Shown one piece after another: positions 1-9,291 of a DNA stretch of 64,000 nucleotides. Numbering within the stretch: the first letter of the stretch is position 1; the number at the start of each line of letters is the position of its first letter. A program made the position numbers and the translations under genes. Source of the DNA: Leeia oryzae DSM 17879 (GTDB lineage: Bacteria; Pseudomonadota; Gammaproteobacteria; Burkholderiales; Leeiaceae); the NCBI RefSeq assembly GCF_000376945.1, contig NZ_AQXU01000015.1, positions 1 to 64,000 on the forward strand, in the 5' to 3' direction. The notes beneath the pieces are model-generated. The model saw only the letters and a program-made list of their open reading frames with translations. It was not told the origin of the DNA and made no database searches.

Positions 1-390
1 GTGGCGATCCTGATCCAGTCCCGGCTGCGGGAAATCGACAAGTCGCTGGAAGAAGCGGCGATGGATCTGGGCTGTCATCCGTTCAAGGTGTTCTTCGTGA
101 TCACCATTCCGGTGATTGCGCCGGCACTGATCTCCGGCATGCTGCTGTCGTTCACGCTGTCGCTGGATGACTACGTGCTGACGGCGTTCCTGTCAGGACC
201 GGGGTCGACCACGTTACCGCAGTGGATCTTCTCGTCGATCAAGCTGGGTCTGACGCCGAAGGTAAATGCGCTGGCGACGATCGTGGTGGTGATTGTAACG
301 ATCTTCGTGGTGTTGTCGAACCGGATGATGCTGACGGCGCAGAAGAAGCGAGACAAGGCGATGCAGGCGGCGGCCGCTGGCGGGCACTAA
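1..390 (+). CDS. ABC transporter permease, PotI-like (5' end outside window)
   Basis: C-terminal 129 residues of a binding-protein-dependent inner-membrane permease. The EAA loop is visible near residues 18-40 (EEAAMDLG, then a conserved Gly and an IPVIAPAL segment); this loop contacts the ATPase subunit. Two hydrophobic segments follow. The sequence resembles PotI/YdcV-type permeases of spermidine/putrescine importers, which are about 270-290 residues long, so over half the protein lies upstream. The frame is open from base 1 and the GTG there is probably internal. An intrinsic terminator follows at 456, so this is likely the last gene of its operon. Polyamine specificity is inferred from similarity only. 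Confidence 0.8.
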   Translation: MAILIQSRLREIDKSLEEAAMDLGCHPFKVFFVITIPVIAPALISGMLLSFTLSLDDYVLTAFLSGPGSTTLPQWIFSSIKLGLTPKVNALATIVVVIVTIFVVLSNRMMLTAQKKRDKAMQAAAAGGH

Positions 391-786
391 GCAAGGTGCC
401 GCAGTCACCGCAATAGCTGCATTCACCCAGTCACACGTAGTTGTGTCACACAGAGAGCCGGCCTTGTGCCGGCTTTTTGTTTGGGTGATTGATCAGAAAC
501 AAAAAAACATCCATTCAGTTTTGTTTTTTTGATGTAGAAATAAGTTTCGCTTGCACCGGATGACGACCCGGGAAATAATTCTTGTCAGATACGGGTCAAA
601 TAATCGCTAAGTCCTTAGTTTATTTACAAAAAAGACTTGCCCCGCTGTCACTTTTGGGTCAGAATCGCCCCGGCTAAAACGAATCAACTTTAGCAGACTA
701 ACTACATTCAATAGCTCATTAACACTTTCCGCCCTATCTCGCTGGTGAGACACGGCTGGTCCTTCGAAACTTGGGGGTCTTGGTTT
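391..786. other. Intergenic region, 396 bp
   Basis: Apart from the terminator at 456-479 I see no gene here. The sequence is AT-rich from about 480 to 700 and should hold the promoter of the downstream Rieske oxygenase gene. A 6-bp inverted repeat (565-570 with 592-597, loop 21 nt) is present but weak. No clear -35/-10 pair can be chosen with confidence. Confidence 0.5.
456..479 (+). terminator. Intrinsic terminator after ABC permease gene
   Basis: A 7-bp GC-rich stem (456-462 with 468-474) and a 5-nt loop, followed by a run of T. It lies 66 bp after the permease stop codon and closes that operon. Confidence 0.8.
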
Positions 787-1899
787 ATGTCCGACTTGGC
801 GCATGCTGCGCAGCTTCAGGCTTTTGGTACGCAGCTTCCCATTCATACCTATTTTGATGCTGATTTTTATCAGCTTGAACAACGCTTGTTATTCGATAAT
901 GCGCCTGTCTATTATGGCCACCATTCCATGGTGCCAAATGTCGGCGACTATTACACACTGCCATGGATGGATCATGGCAAGATGCTGGTCCGCAAGGATG
1001 AGCACCAGGTTTCCCTGTTATCCAATGTATGCCGCCATCGTCAGGCCATCATGCTCAAAGGGCGTGGCAATGGTCCGAATATCGTTTGCCCGGTACATCG
1101 CTGGACTTATGATAATGCGGGTGAACTGATGGGGGCGCCGCTGTTCCCGCAAAATCCTTGCATGAATCTTGGCAAAACAGAGCTGTCTCTCTGGAACGGC
1201 CTCTTGTTTGATGCCAGAAGAGACGTGGCCAAAGACCTGGCCAGGCTAGGATGCAAAGCCGAACTGGATTTGTCTGACTACCTCTTTAACCGTGTTGAGC
1301 TGACAGAATATAACTTCAACTGGAAAACCTTTATTGAGGTGTATCTGGAAGATTACCATGTCGATCCGTTCCATCCGGGTCTTGGCCAGTTTGTGAACTG
1401 TGCTGATCTGACTTGGGAGTTTGGCGAGAATTACAGCGTCCAGACTGTTGGGCCAAAGCATGGCCTGGCCAAGCCTGGCTCTGAGGTTTATCGTCAGTGG
1501 TCAGAGCATGCCCTGGCGGCCAATGGAGGCGAAACGCCTAAATACGGTGCCATCTGGTTGACGTACTACCCGAACATCATGATCGAGTGGTATCCGCATA
1601 CGCTGGTTGTCAGCACCGTACTACCGCGTGGTGTGGATAAATGCACTGTGCTCACCGAGTTCTATTATCCGGAAGAAATTGCCTTGTTCGAGCCGGAATT
1701 GATCGAGGCCGAGCAAGCTGCCTATTTTGAAACCGCCAAAGAAGACGACGACATCTGTTATCGCATGCACGAAGGACGCAAGGCCTTGTATGAGCGCGGA
1801 GATAACGAGGTCGGGCCATATCAGTCACCCACGGAAGATGGCATGCGCCATTTTCATGAGTGGATGCGCGTTCATATGGGCGAGCATCTCAAGGGGTAA
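787..1899 (+). CDS. Rieske-type aromatic ring-hydroxylating oxygenase, alpha subunit family
   Basis: A 370-residue oxygenase. The N-terminal Rieske [2Fe-2S] domain shows the Cys-X-His pair (NVCRHRQ) and the Cys-X2-His pair (CPVHRW). The C-terminal catalytic domain has the mononuclear iron motif in EDYHVDPFHPGL (two His ligands). Family members use electrons from a reductase to hydroxylate or demethylate aromatic or quaternary-amine substrates. No reductase or ferredoxin gene is adjacent, so substrate and electron donor are unknown. The start at 787 is chosen because a G-rich ribosome binding site lies about 9 nt upstream; an in-frame upstream start at 745 would add 14 residues. A terminator follows at 1918. 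Confidence 0.85.
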   Translation: MSDLAHAAQLQAFGTQLPIHTYFDADFYQLEQRLLFDNAPVYYGHHSMVPNVGDYYTLPWMDHGKMLVRKDEHQVSLLSNVCRHRQAIMLKGRGNGPNIVCPVHRWTYDNAGELMGAPLFPQNPCMNLGKTELSLWNGLLFDARRDVAKDLARLGCKAELDLSDYLFNRVELTEYNFNWKTFIEVYLEDYHVDPFHPGLGQFVNCADLTWEFGENYSVQTVGPKHGLAKPGSEVYRQWSEHALAANGGETPKYGAIWLTYYPNIMIEWYPHTLVVSTVLPRGVDKCTVLTEFYYPEEIALFEPELIEAEQAAYFETAKEDDDICYRMHEGRKALYERGDNEVGPYQSPTEDGMRHFHEWMRVHMGEHLKG

Positions 1900-1917
1900 G
1901 ACATCGGCGAAACCCGG

Positions 1918-1950
1918 AAACACCCATCCCGACCGGATGGGTGTTTTTTT
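1918..1950 (+). terminator. Intrinsic terminator after Rieske oxygenase gene
   Basis: Stem of up to 12 bp (1918-1929 with 1935-1946), 5-nt loop, then a T run. It lies 19 bp after the stop codon. Confidence 0.85.
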
Positions 1951-1993
1951 ATGAAATAGCGGCATTCCCCCGGAATGTCTGTAAAATGCAGAT

Positions 1994-2878
1994 ATGATCA
2001 AATCCGTGATGTTCTTTCCCCGTCAACTGAACACCGCACAGCGTGGCGCCTTATGGATGCTGGTCGCCGGTGCCGGTTTTGCTGTCATGGGTGCACTCGT
2101 CAAGCTGGGTAGCCGACACTTTTCGACGGCTGAACTGGTCTTTTACCGGTCATTTATCAGTCTGCTGGTATTGGTGGTAACCATTGTCATCCAGGGACAT
2201 TCATTACGCACGCCGCATCTCAAAACGCATTTGCAACGCTCTTTGTCGGGGTCTGTCGCCTTGATGATGTCGTTTTATGCGGTGACACAGTTGCCGCTAG
2301 CCACCGCAACGACTCTTAACTATACCTCTTCGATTTTTCTGGCCATCCTGACCGTGGTTGTCTTCAAGCGGCGTCCGCCGCTATTGCTGATTATGGCGGT
2401 ACTGCTGGGTTTTTTCGGCGTTATTTGCCTGTTAAAGCCATCGCTGGATCAGGATACGATCATTCCGGCGTTTATCGGTCTGACGTCCGGTTTTCTGGCG
2501 GCCATTGCCTACCTGAACGTCAAGGCGCTGGGGCAACTGGGCGAGCCGGGATGGCGGGTGGTGTTCTACTTTACGCTGACCGCCAGTCTGTGCGCGTTTG
2601 TCCTCATGCTGTTTGACCGCTTCCATGCCATTTCGCTCGATTCCGGGCTGATACTGGCCGGTATTGGCGGGTCGGCCACGATTGCACAGCTGGCGTTAAC
2701 CAAAGCATACAAACAGGGCAAACCTCTGGTCGTGGCGAGCCTTGCCTATAGCACCGTGGTCTTTTCTACCTTGATCAGCGTGATCTTTTGGGGGGAGTCA
2801 CTGGTCCTGCTGGCCGGATTGGGCATTTTGCTGGTGATCGCCAGCGGGGTGTTGAGTGTATTTGCGTCGAAAGAATAA
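1994..2878 (+). CDS. EamA/DMT-family transporter
   Basis: A 294-residue, very hydrophobic protein with about ten membrane segments arranged as two repeated halves, typical of the drug/metabolite transporter superfamily. The N-terminal half carries the usual GxxFAxMGALVKLG-like helix and the conserved FYRS segment. Members export amino acids, nucleotides or other small metabolites across the inner membrane; the substrate cannot be told from sequence. It stands alone between a terminator and the next gene 91 bp downstream. Confidence 0.85.
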   Translation: MIKSVMFFPRQLNTAQRGALWMLVAGAGFAVMGALVKLGSRHFSTAELVFYRSFISLLVLVVTIVIQGHSLRTPHLKTHLQRSLSGSVALMMSFYAVTQLPLATATTLNYTSSIFLAILTVVVFKRRPPLLLIMAVLLGFFGVICLLKPSLDQDTIIPAFIGLTSGFLAAIAYLNVKALGQLGEPGWRVVFYFTLTASLCAFVLMLFDRFHAISLDSGLILAGIGGSATIAQLALTKAYKQGKPLVVASLAYSTVVFSTLISVIFWGESLVLLAGLGILLVIASGVLSVFASKE

Positions 2879-2969
2879 GAATTTTCTCAATTTGGTGTCA
2901 TGCCGAATAATAAATTGCAAAGTGATCTGCTAGAGTTAAACTAGTGACAGACAAAGAAGGGCTCTGATT

Positions 2970-3314
2970 ATGATAACAATCGAACAAAAAAATAATGTGC
3001 TTCAAGTAAGCGTCCTCGGGCAGTTCACTCTGGATGATTACAAAACCTTTGAAGACCACGTCAGATACAACGTGAAATTTAATGGTGATATCAGTCTGTT
3101 ATTTGATTTCAGGGACATGCTTGGCTACAGCATCGATGTCGCCTGGGAGGAAGTCCGCTTTGCCAAGGAGCAGGCAGGGCATTTTGTGAAGGTCGCCATT
3201 GTCAGTGATGGGCAGTGGGTGTCCTGGCTGGCATGGATGCAAAGCCTGTTCATGCCGCACGAACTGCAGATTTTTGATAATTTTGATAATGCCGCCCTGT
3301 GGCTGGCTGCATAA
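2970..3314 (+). CDS. SpoIIAA-like / STAS-fold small protein
   Basis: A 114-residue soluble protein. The alternation of short strands and helices (ITIEQKNNVLQVSVLGQFT, then SLLFDFRDM, then VKVAIVSDGQW, then LQIFDNFDNAALWL) matches the SpoIIAA-like family, a STAS-related fold. In characterised STAS proteins the domain acts in protein-protein contacts or binds small ligands; members of this subfamily are mostly uncharacterised. An AGAAGGG ribosome binding site precedes the ATG. The next gene starts 108 bp downstream on the same strand and may share a transcript. Confidence 0.65.
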   Translation: MITIEQKNNVLQVSVLGQFTLDDYKTFEDHVRYNVKFNGDISLLFDFRDMLGYSIDVAWEEVRFAKEQAGHFVKVAIVSDGQWVSWLAWMQSLFMPHELQIFDNFDNAALWLAA

Positions 3315-3422
3315 TTGTCGTAACATAAACTGGTTACTTCGCAAGTCAGGGCCCTAAAGGGTCCGCTTGTCAAAAAATGTGTATCCTGATTTGGGCAAAC
3401 ACATCCATTAGGTGAGTAGGTT

Positions 3423-5147
3423 ATGTGGGATAAACTGAAACGGTTCATATCCGGAACAGAAACCATGCCGCTATCCAGTGCGTCAGCGGCAAAGCAATGG
3501 TTCACGGGGTTGGGTGACCTGGACCCGTCCGGGAGAATCACGGCGTATCTGCAGTTGTGCAAGACACTGGAAGCAGAATCTGAAGATCCGACATCGCAGG
3601 TGGCTGCCTTGCTATGGCTGGAAGACCGGCTCTATGACTCTTGGGCGTTTCTGCAAGAGCATTATGCCCAAAACCCCAAAATGCCTAAAGTCATGGAAGA
3701 AGCATGCTGGCAGTTGATTATCAACTATGCCAATCAGCAGATTCGTCACTGGCTTCGGGAAATCAAAAGCGAGCATTTCCAGCAACTGAATGTGTCCCAG
3801 CAGACGCGCATTCAGGCATTGGTACTGCGCTATATCAACGTCATTGCCAAATTCCATTATTTCCGTTTCAAGGCTGTACCGGAACATCTCTGGCCAATGG
3901 CGCACCAGTTGATCCGTGCGGCGGAGGCTGCCGAAGCCGAGGCTCAGCCATTGGTGCTTCATCCGGAGGCGCAGACATCAGAAGGTGCAACCTCCTGTAC
4001 CGACGAGTACCTGACGCTGATTCTGCTCAATACCCTGAGTGCTAGCGGGCTGACCATTCGCCAGATAGACATGGCAGACCAGTGGCTGCATGTCTGGAGC
4101 CGAGGGGTGGCACTCGACAGGCGGTTCCAGCCGCAGAAGCATCATTTTGGGATTGATCTGGCCCAGGCTGACGGACCTACCCGCATTCACGCAGGGATCG
4201 AAAGTCCTTCGGCCCGCTATATCGACTGCAATGATCTGGTGGTGCAAATTGACAAGGCGATCCAGGCGATTCGTGCCGGCGGGTCGGAGATCGATAATCT
4301 GGGCTTGCCAGACTCTATCAGGCATCCTGGGGCATCTGAGCTGCTGAGCTTCCTGCATGCCCAATGGTCCAATACAGACCGGGCCAAGAAGCGCCATTCG
4401 CCGCGTGTGATGGTGAACAAACTGCTGGATGTTGCGCTGGGTTTTCATCATGTGGCAAGCCTGATTCAGGCTGATAATATCTCCCGCAACGGTGACAGCA
4501 TCAAGATGGGTGTCGATTATGATGAAATGATCGATATGCGCCTGTACGGGTTTGTTTCCCAGCGGACCAAGGCAAAGCAGGCCGCAACCGCCAAAGCCGT
4601 GGCAGCGGAAGCTCGCGAGAAGGTGCCTTATGAAACCTGGCTGATCCAGGACGAAAGCGAAGGCGGATTTGGTGCCGTATTACCTTATACTCATGCTGCG
4701 GATGACCTGAAGTTGGGGCAGATATTGGCAGTCAGGCTGGCAGAAGAAGAAAACTGGCACGTAGCGACGTTGCGCCGGGTCAGTCTTCAGGACAACAAAC
4801 ATTATTTTGCAGGTATCCAGTTACTGGGGGTGGACCCCGTGATTGCCCTGTATCATGATGAGCATACCAAGTCGATCGGCTATGTGGCGACCTCCGCCAA
4901 AGGGCCTGGCGGCGTTGATTTGCCCCCACACAAACTGGCGATCTTTATTGAGCTGAGCTTCGAGAAAGAGCACAACCGCTCCTTGTTATTACGTGCAGAA
5001 GATTTTGCCAATGGCAAGGTCATGGAGCTGCATATTGAAGGCAAGCCGCGCTCGTTAGAGCTTTTGCGCGTGATCGAAAAAGGCGTGGATTGGGTCTGGG
5101 CAGAAGTGCGGCCCGTGTATGTGGTGGAAGAATCCATTGTGATGTAA
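3423..5147 (+). CDS. Conserved-looking protein of unknown function, possible PilZ-like C-terminus
   Basis: A 574-residue protein I do not recognise. It has no signal peptide or membrane segment. Residues about 20-400 are rich in helix and charge, with several Trp-containing amphipathic stretches. Residues about 405-490 switch to a strand-rich pattern (YETWLIQDESEGGFGAVLP, then LRRVSLQDNKHYFAGIQLLG) that recalls PilZ-type c-di-GMP-binding beta barrels, where a GxQ(F/L) strand follows the ligand motif. The RxxxR and (D/N)xSxxG ligand motifs are not clear, so c-di-GMP binding is only a guess. Preceded by an AGGTGAG ribosome binding site and followed by a strong terminator. Confidence 0.5.
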   Translation: MWDKLKRFISGTETMPLSSASAAKQWFTGLGDLDPSGRITAYLQLCKTLEAESEDPTSQVAALLWLEDRLYDSWAFLQEHYAQNPKMPKVMEEACWQLIINYANQQIRHWLREIKSEHFQQLNVSQQTRIQALVLRYINVIAKFHYFRFKAVPEHLWPMAHQLIRAAEAAEAEAQPLVLHPEAQTSEGATSCTDEYLTLILLNTLSASGLTIRQIDMADQWLHVWSRGVALDRRFQPQKHHFGIDLAQADGPTRIHAGIESPSARYIDCNDLVVQIDKAIQAIRAGGSEIDNLGLPDSIRHPGASELLSFLHAQWSNTDRAKKRHSPRVMVNKLLDVALGFHHVASLIQADNISRNGDSIKMGVDYDEMIDMRLYGFVSQRTKAKQAATAKAVAAEAREKVPYETWLIQDESEGGFGAVLPYTHAADDLKLGQILAVRLAEEENWHVATLRRVSLQDNKHYFAGIQLLGVDPVIALYHDEHTKSIGYVATSAKGPGGVDLPPHKLAIFIELSFEKEHNRSLLLRAEDFANGKVMELHIEGKPRSLELLRVIEKGVDWVWAEVRPVYVVEESIVM

Positions 5148-5171
5148 TTGCGTTGCCTGTACCCACAAAAC

Positions 5172-5204
5172 AAAAGCGCTATCCCGTTAAGGGATAGCGC
5201 TTTT
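5172..5204. terminator. Bidirectional intrinsic terminator
   Basis: A perfect 14-bp stem (5172-5185 with 5191-5204), loop GTTAA, with A-tract before and T-tract after. It can stop transcription both from the unknown plus-strand gene ending at 5147 and from murJ ending at 5233 on the minus strand. Confidence 0.9.
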
Positions 5205-5232
5205 TTACTGGACGGTATCGGCGGTGGGAAAC

Positions 5233-6768
5233 TTAGTCTGCCCGGCGACGGAAGTGGGCCACTCTAAAACCCAACAGATAGAGCGAGGCAAAATAGACGC
5301 CAGCACCACCTGCCACACAGACGGTTAGCCAGATTGCTCGCTGCCATGCGCGAATGTGCAACCATTGCTCGAAATGGCCGCGCAAGAACCAGAGGCTGGC
5401 TGCCATGGCCAGCGTTGCCAACCCCAGCTTCACGGTAAACATGCCCCATCCTGCTGCGGGGCTATAGTCGCCACGTTTACGCAGATTGTAAAACAGCAGG
5501 CTGGCATTCATGCAGGCGCCCAGGCTGATGGCCAGAGCCAGGCCTGCATGGTGAAACCGGGAAACCAGCAGGATGTTCAGCAGCTGGGTGCCCAGCAATA
5601 CCATGACCCCGATTTTTACCGGGGTTTTGATGTTCTGCTTGGCATAGAAACCAGGGGCCAGTACCTTGATCAGGATCAGCGCAATCAGCCCGACACTATA
5701 GGCAACCAACGCTTGCTGGGTCATGAACACGTCGTGTGCGGTGTATTTGCCGCCCATGAACAGGGTGGCCAGCAACGGGGAGGCCAGCATGGCCAGACCT
5801 ACTGCCGCGGGGAGTGCCAGCAACAGGGTGAGTCTTAGTCCCCAGTCGAGCAATGCATTAAATTCATCATGATTATTGCTTGCGGCATGCCGTGACAGTG
5901 ACGGCAACAGGACGGTACCAAGCGCAACGCCCAGCAAACCGGTGGGGAGCTCCATCAAGCGGTCTGCATTATAAAGCCAGGTGACGCTACCGTTTTCCAG
6001 ATAAGAGGCAAACCAGGTGTTGATCAATAGGCTGATCTGGCTGATGGAGACGGCAAAAATGGCTGGCCCCATCTGCAGCATGATCCTGCGCACGGCCGGG
6101 TCTTTAAAGTTGGGGACAGGTTTTGGCAAGCGCCCCAGTTTGGCTAGGTGCGGCAATTGATAAACCAGCTGCAGTACCCCGCCCAGCATAACGCCAAACG
6201 CCAGTGCCAGTACCGGTGGGTGTACATAGGGGGCAACTACCACGGTGGCAAAGATCATGGCGATATTCAGCAGTGTCGGGGTAAAGGCCGGCACCGAGAA
6301 TTTGTTATAGGCATTCAGAATGCTGCCCGCCAGTGACGCCAGGGAAATCAGCAGAATGTAGGGAAACAACCAGCGCAGCAATGTTACCGTCAGGTCAAAC
6401 TTGGCGGGGGTGTTGGCAAAACCGGTGGCGGTCAGCCATACCACAAATGGCGCGGCAATAATCCCCAGGACCGTGACGATCAGCAGGGCCAATCCCAATA
6501 CCCCGGTGACATGATTGAGCAGCGTGTTGGTTTCTTCTTCGGTTCTGGTTTTGCGGTATTCTGCCAGAATCGGGACGAAAGCCTGGGAGAACGCGCCTTC
6601 GGCGAAGGTTCTGCGCAGCAGGTTGGGAATCTTGAAGGCAGTCCAGAATGCATCGGTGGCGATGCTCACACCAAAAATCCGGGCGATGGCTGCATCCCGG
6701 ATAAATCCGAGAATACGGGAAATCAGGGTCATGCCACTGACGGTAAAAACGGTTTTTAGCAGATTCAT
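5233..6768 (-). CDS. murJ: Lipid II flippase MurJ
   Basis: A 511-residue polytopic membrane protein of the MOP superfamily. It has about 14 membrane segments and the characteristic N-terminal start MNLLKTVFTVSGMTLISRI followed by RDAAIARIFG and TDAFWTAFKIPNLLRR. MurJ moves lipid-linked peptidoglycan precursor across the inner membrane for cell-wall synthesis. Length agrees with the family (about 510). It is divergent from rpsT across 257 bp, an arrangement common in beta- and gammaproteobacteria. Confidence 0.95.
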   Translation of the reverse strand: MNLLKTVFTVSGMTLISRILGFIRDAAIARIFGVSIATDAFWTAFKIPNLLRRTFAEGAFSQAFVPILAEYRKTRTEEETNTLLNHVTGVLGLALLIVTVLGIIAAPFVVWLTATGFANTPAKFDLTVTLLRWLFPYILLISLASLAGSILNAYNKFSVPAFTPTLLNIAMIFATVVVAPYVHPPVLALAFGVMLGGVLQLVYQLPHLAKLGRLPKPVPNFKDPAVRRIMLQMGPAIFAVSISQISLLINTWFASYLENGSVTWLYNADRLMELPTGLLGVALGTVLLPSLSRHAASNNHDEFNALLDWGLRLTLLLALPAAVGLAMLASPLLATLFMGGKYTAHDVFMTQQALVAYSVGLIALILIKVLAPGFYAKQNIKTPVKIGVMVLLGTQLLNILLVSRFHHAGLALAISLGACMNASLLFYNLRKRGDYSPAAGWGMFTVKLGLATLAMAASLWFLRGHFEQWLHIRAWQRAIWLTVCVAGGAGVYFASLYLLGFRVAHFRRRAD

Positions 6769-6951
6769 GCTTGTGCAGTAGGTAGTTGTATCAAGGGAGG
6801 TGACTGTTTAGAATGGTCAAACATCAAATGTGGATTGCATCCGGCTACATAAACAGCGGCCTCTTGGATAGGAGTGGGGCTATTTTTGTGGTGCGCTAAA
6901 GACGCAGTCGCAAAAATAAGTTAAATTCAAGCCATAAATGATACGCGAAAC

Positions 6952-6980
6952 TTGCAATTTGCGCAGGAAATCCGTAACAT
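6952..6980 (+). promoter_or_regulatory. Possible sigma-70 promoter for rpsT
   Basis: TTGCAA at 6952-6957 and TAACAT at 6975-6980 are separated by 17 bp, each matching 4 of 6 consensus positions. The expected transcript start would lie about 35-40 bp before the rpsT ATG. This is a weak pattern match only. Confidence 0.3.
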
Positions 6981-7025
6981 CCAACATTTGTTTGATCCAG
7001 TCATTTACAGGTTTAAGGAGTTTAC

Positions 7026-7289
7026 ATGGCAAATAGCGCTCAAGCCAGAAAGCGTGCGCGTCAAGCCGAGCAAGCTCGCCAGCACAATGCCAGCCAGCGT
7101 TCAGCACTGCGTACGGCTATCAAAAAGGTGCGCAAGGCGATTGAAGCCGGAGACAAAGCAGCAGCACAAGGCGTATTCCAAGCATCGATGAGCATCATCG
7201 ATCGTATCGCAGACAAGAAAATTGTTCACAAGAACACCGCTTCTCGTAACAAGAGTCGTTTGTCTGCTGCGATTAAGGCGATGGCCTGA
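7026..7289 (+). CDS. rpsT: 30S ribosomal protein S20
   Basis: An 87-residue, highly basic protein beginning [16 protein letters not shown], which is diagnostic of S20. S20 binds 16S rRNA early in assembly of the small subunit. Length matches the family. An AAGGAG ribosome binding site lies at about 7015-7020, and an intrinsic terminator follows at 7327, so it is probably a single-gene unit. Confidence 0.97.
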   Translation: MANSAQARKRARQAEQARQHNASQRSALRTAIKKVRKAIEAGDKAAAQGVFQASMSIIDRIADKKIVHKNTASRNKSRLSAAIKAMA

Positions 7290-7326
7290 TCCAGCTGGAC
7301 CGTATCTTCACTGATACAGTCAATGT

Positions 7327-7353
7327 AAAGCCACCCGTAGGGTGGCTTTTATT
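7327..7353 (+). terminator. Intrinsic terminator after rpsT
   Basis: Perfect 10-bp stem (7327-7336 with 7340-7349), 3-nt loop GTA, followed by a T-rich tract. Confidence 0.85.
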
Positions 7354-7407
7354 TTTTGTGCATCCATATTTGGTTGTCTTTGGTAGAAGACAACACGTCC
7401 GTTCCTC

Positions 7408-9192
7408 TCAATCCTGATCGGTCGGCACGACCTTGATCACTTCTTCCAGCGTTGTCAGCCCGGCAGCGATCTTTTGTGCTCCAGCGAGTTTCAGGGGTTT
7501 GAGTCCATCCCGCACGGCCTGTTTTCTTAGTAGGTCAGGGGCGGTATTGCGGCTGATCAGCCGTTTGAAATCTGGCGTAATGGTCAGCATCTCGTACAGG
7601 CCGATACGTCCTCTGTAGCCAGTCATCCGGCATTCCAGGCAACCTTTGGGCTGGAAGACCCGGGCAGGGACGGGGGCCTTATAGGGTAACAGCAGTTCAT
7701 TCCAGGACACTTCGTCCAGTTCACCGGGTTGCTTGCAGTGCGGGCATAAGGTTCTGACCAGCCGTTGCGCCATGACCCCCACCAGGCTGGCACTGATCAG
7801 GTAGTCTGGTACGCCGAGTTCGATCAGGCGAATCACAGCCGAGGTGGCATCGTTGGTGTGCAGGGTGGATAGCACCAGATGGCCAGTCAATGCAGCCTGT
7901 ACCGCCATTTCAGCGGTTTCCCGGTCGCGTATTTCTCCTACCATGATGATGTCCGGATCTTGCCGGAGCAGGGTGCGTACGCCAGAGGCAAAGTCCAGAT
8001 CGATTTGCGATTGCACCTGCATCTGGTTAAAGGATGGTTCGATCATCTCGATCGGGTCTTCGATGGTGCAGACATTGACCTCGTCGCTGGCCAGCTGCTT
8101 GAGCGTGGTGTACAGGGTGGTGGTTTTGCCCGAGCCTGTGGGGCCGGTGACCAGCACAATGCCATGCGGGCGGCTGATAAAGCGGTTCCAGGTGGCATGG
8201 TCTTCGCTGGAGAATCCCAGTTCACTGTAGTTGCGGATCAGAATCTGCGGATCAAAAATCCGCATCACCAGTTTTTCGCCAAAGGCGGTGGGCATGGTGG
8301 ATAAGCGCAGTTCGATTTCACGGTTGTCGGGTGTTTTGGTTTTGATGCGTCCATCCTGCGGGCGGCGCTTTTCGGCCAGGTCCATGCGGCCCAGGGCTTT
8401 GACCCGGGCAATGATGGCCCCCATGACGGTTGACGGTACCTGATAGGCCGAGTGCAGGACGCCATCAATCCGGAAACGGATATTGCCCATCTCCCGGCGG
8501 GGTTCAATGTGGATATCGGAAGCACGCTGTTCAAAGGCGTATTGAAACACCCAGTCTACCAGCGCGACCACATGATGGTCGTTGGCATCCAGGCTGGTGC
8601 GTTGGCCGAGCTCTACCAACTGCTCGAAGTTCTGAAGGATGGATTGCTGTGACACCTGCGCACTGGCTTTTTTGACAAAGCGTGACAGGTTGTAAAATTC
8701 TGGCAGGTAGCGGGCGATGTCTTCCGGGCTGGCCAGCACCCGGATCACGCGCCGTTTCAGCAGGCGGGTGAGCTCTTCTTCCCAGTCCCGGATGAACGGC
8801 TCTGCGGTGGCCACCGTGACGCTGTCTTTATCGACAGCCACTGGCAGGATGCTGTAACGGCTGGCGTAGGCATGGGTGACGACGCCACCCACGGCAGCCA
8901 CATCAATCTTGAGCGGATCGATGGTCAGGTAGGGCAGGCCGATTTTGTCTGCCAGCCATTTGCCAAGCACTTCCAGCGTCAGTTGCTGATGTGGTGGCGA
9001 GCTGCTTTTCCAGCTTTGGGCGGCAATCAGCGCCAGCGGGTGCGAATCGCCATTGATAGAGGTTCTGGCCGGAATCAGAAAGGCATCTGCCAGGGCCGGG
9101 CTCAGCCATTTATCCGCAATCAGTGCATCAAAAATGCCTTGGGTAGAGAGTCGCCTGTCGGTCGCGGAGCGAATGGGGAGAAATTTTTGCAT
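7408..9192 (-). CDS. GspE/PilB-family secretion ATPase
   Basis: A 594-residue hexameric-type assembly ATPase that powers type II secretion or type IV pilus extension from the cytoplasmic face. The N-terminal MshEN-like region covers about residues 15-170. The catalytic core shows Walker A GPTGSGKT (350-357), an Asp box IEDPIE (377-382), Walker B DPDIIMVGEIRD (412-423) and a His box TGHLVLSTLHTN (436-447). A four-Cys zinc site follows (CPHC at 483-486 and CLEC at 518-521). No pilus or secretion partner gene is adjacent, so pilus versus secretion role is open. Confidence 0.85.
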   Translation of the reverse strand: MQKFLPIRSATDRRLSTQGIFDALIADKWLSPALADAFLIPARTSINGDSHPLALIAAQSWKSSSPPHQQLTLEVLGKWLADKIGLPYLTIDPLKIDVAAVGGVVTHAYASRYSILPVAVDKDSVTVATAEPFIRDWEEELTRLLKRRVIRVLASPEDIARYLPEFYNLSRFVKKASAQVSQQSILQNFEQLVELGQRTSLDANDHHVVALVDWVFQYAFEQRASDIHIEPRREMGNIRFRIDGVLHSAYQVPSTVMGAIIARVKALGRMDLAEKRRPQDGRIKTKTPDNREIELRLSTMPTAFGEKLVMRIFDPQILIRNYSELGFSSEDHATWNRFISRPHGIVLVTGPTGSGKTTTLYTTLKQLASDEVNVCTIEDPIEMIEPSFNQMQVQSQIDLDFASGVRTLLRQDPDIIMVGEIRDRETAEMAVQAALTGHLVLSTLHTNDATSAVIRLIELGVPDYLISASLVGVMAQRLVRTLCPHCKQPGELDEVSWNELLLPYKAPVPARVFQPKGCLECRMTGYRGRIGLYEMLTITPDFKRLISRNTAPDLLRKQAVRDGLKPLKLAGAQKIAAGLTTLEEVIKVVPTDQD

Positions 9193-9291
9193 GAATCTGG
9201 GCTGACTTTCTGATTGAAGGTGCTAGCGGTATTCTAGCGGGTATTTGCCATCATGACATTGGCTTTAAATGTAAAGATTCTTCAAGGTTGA

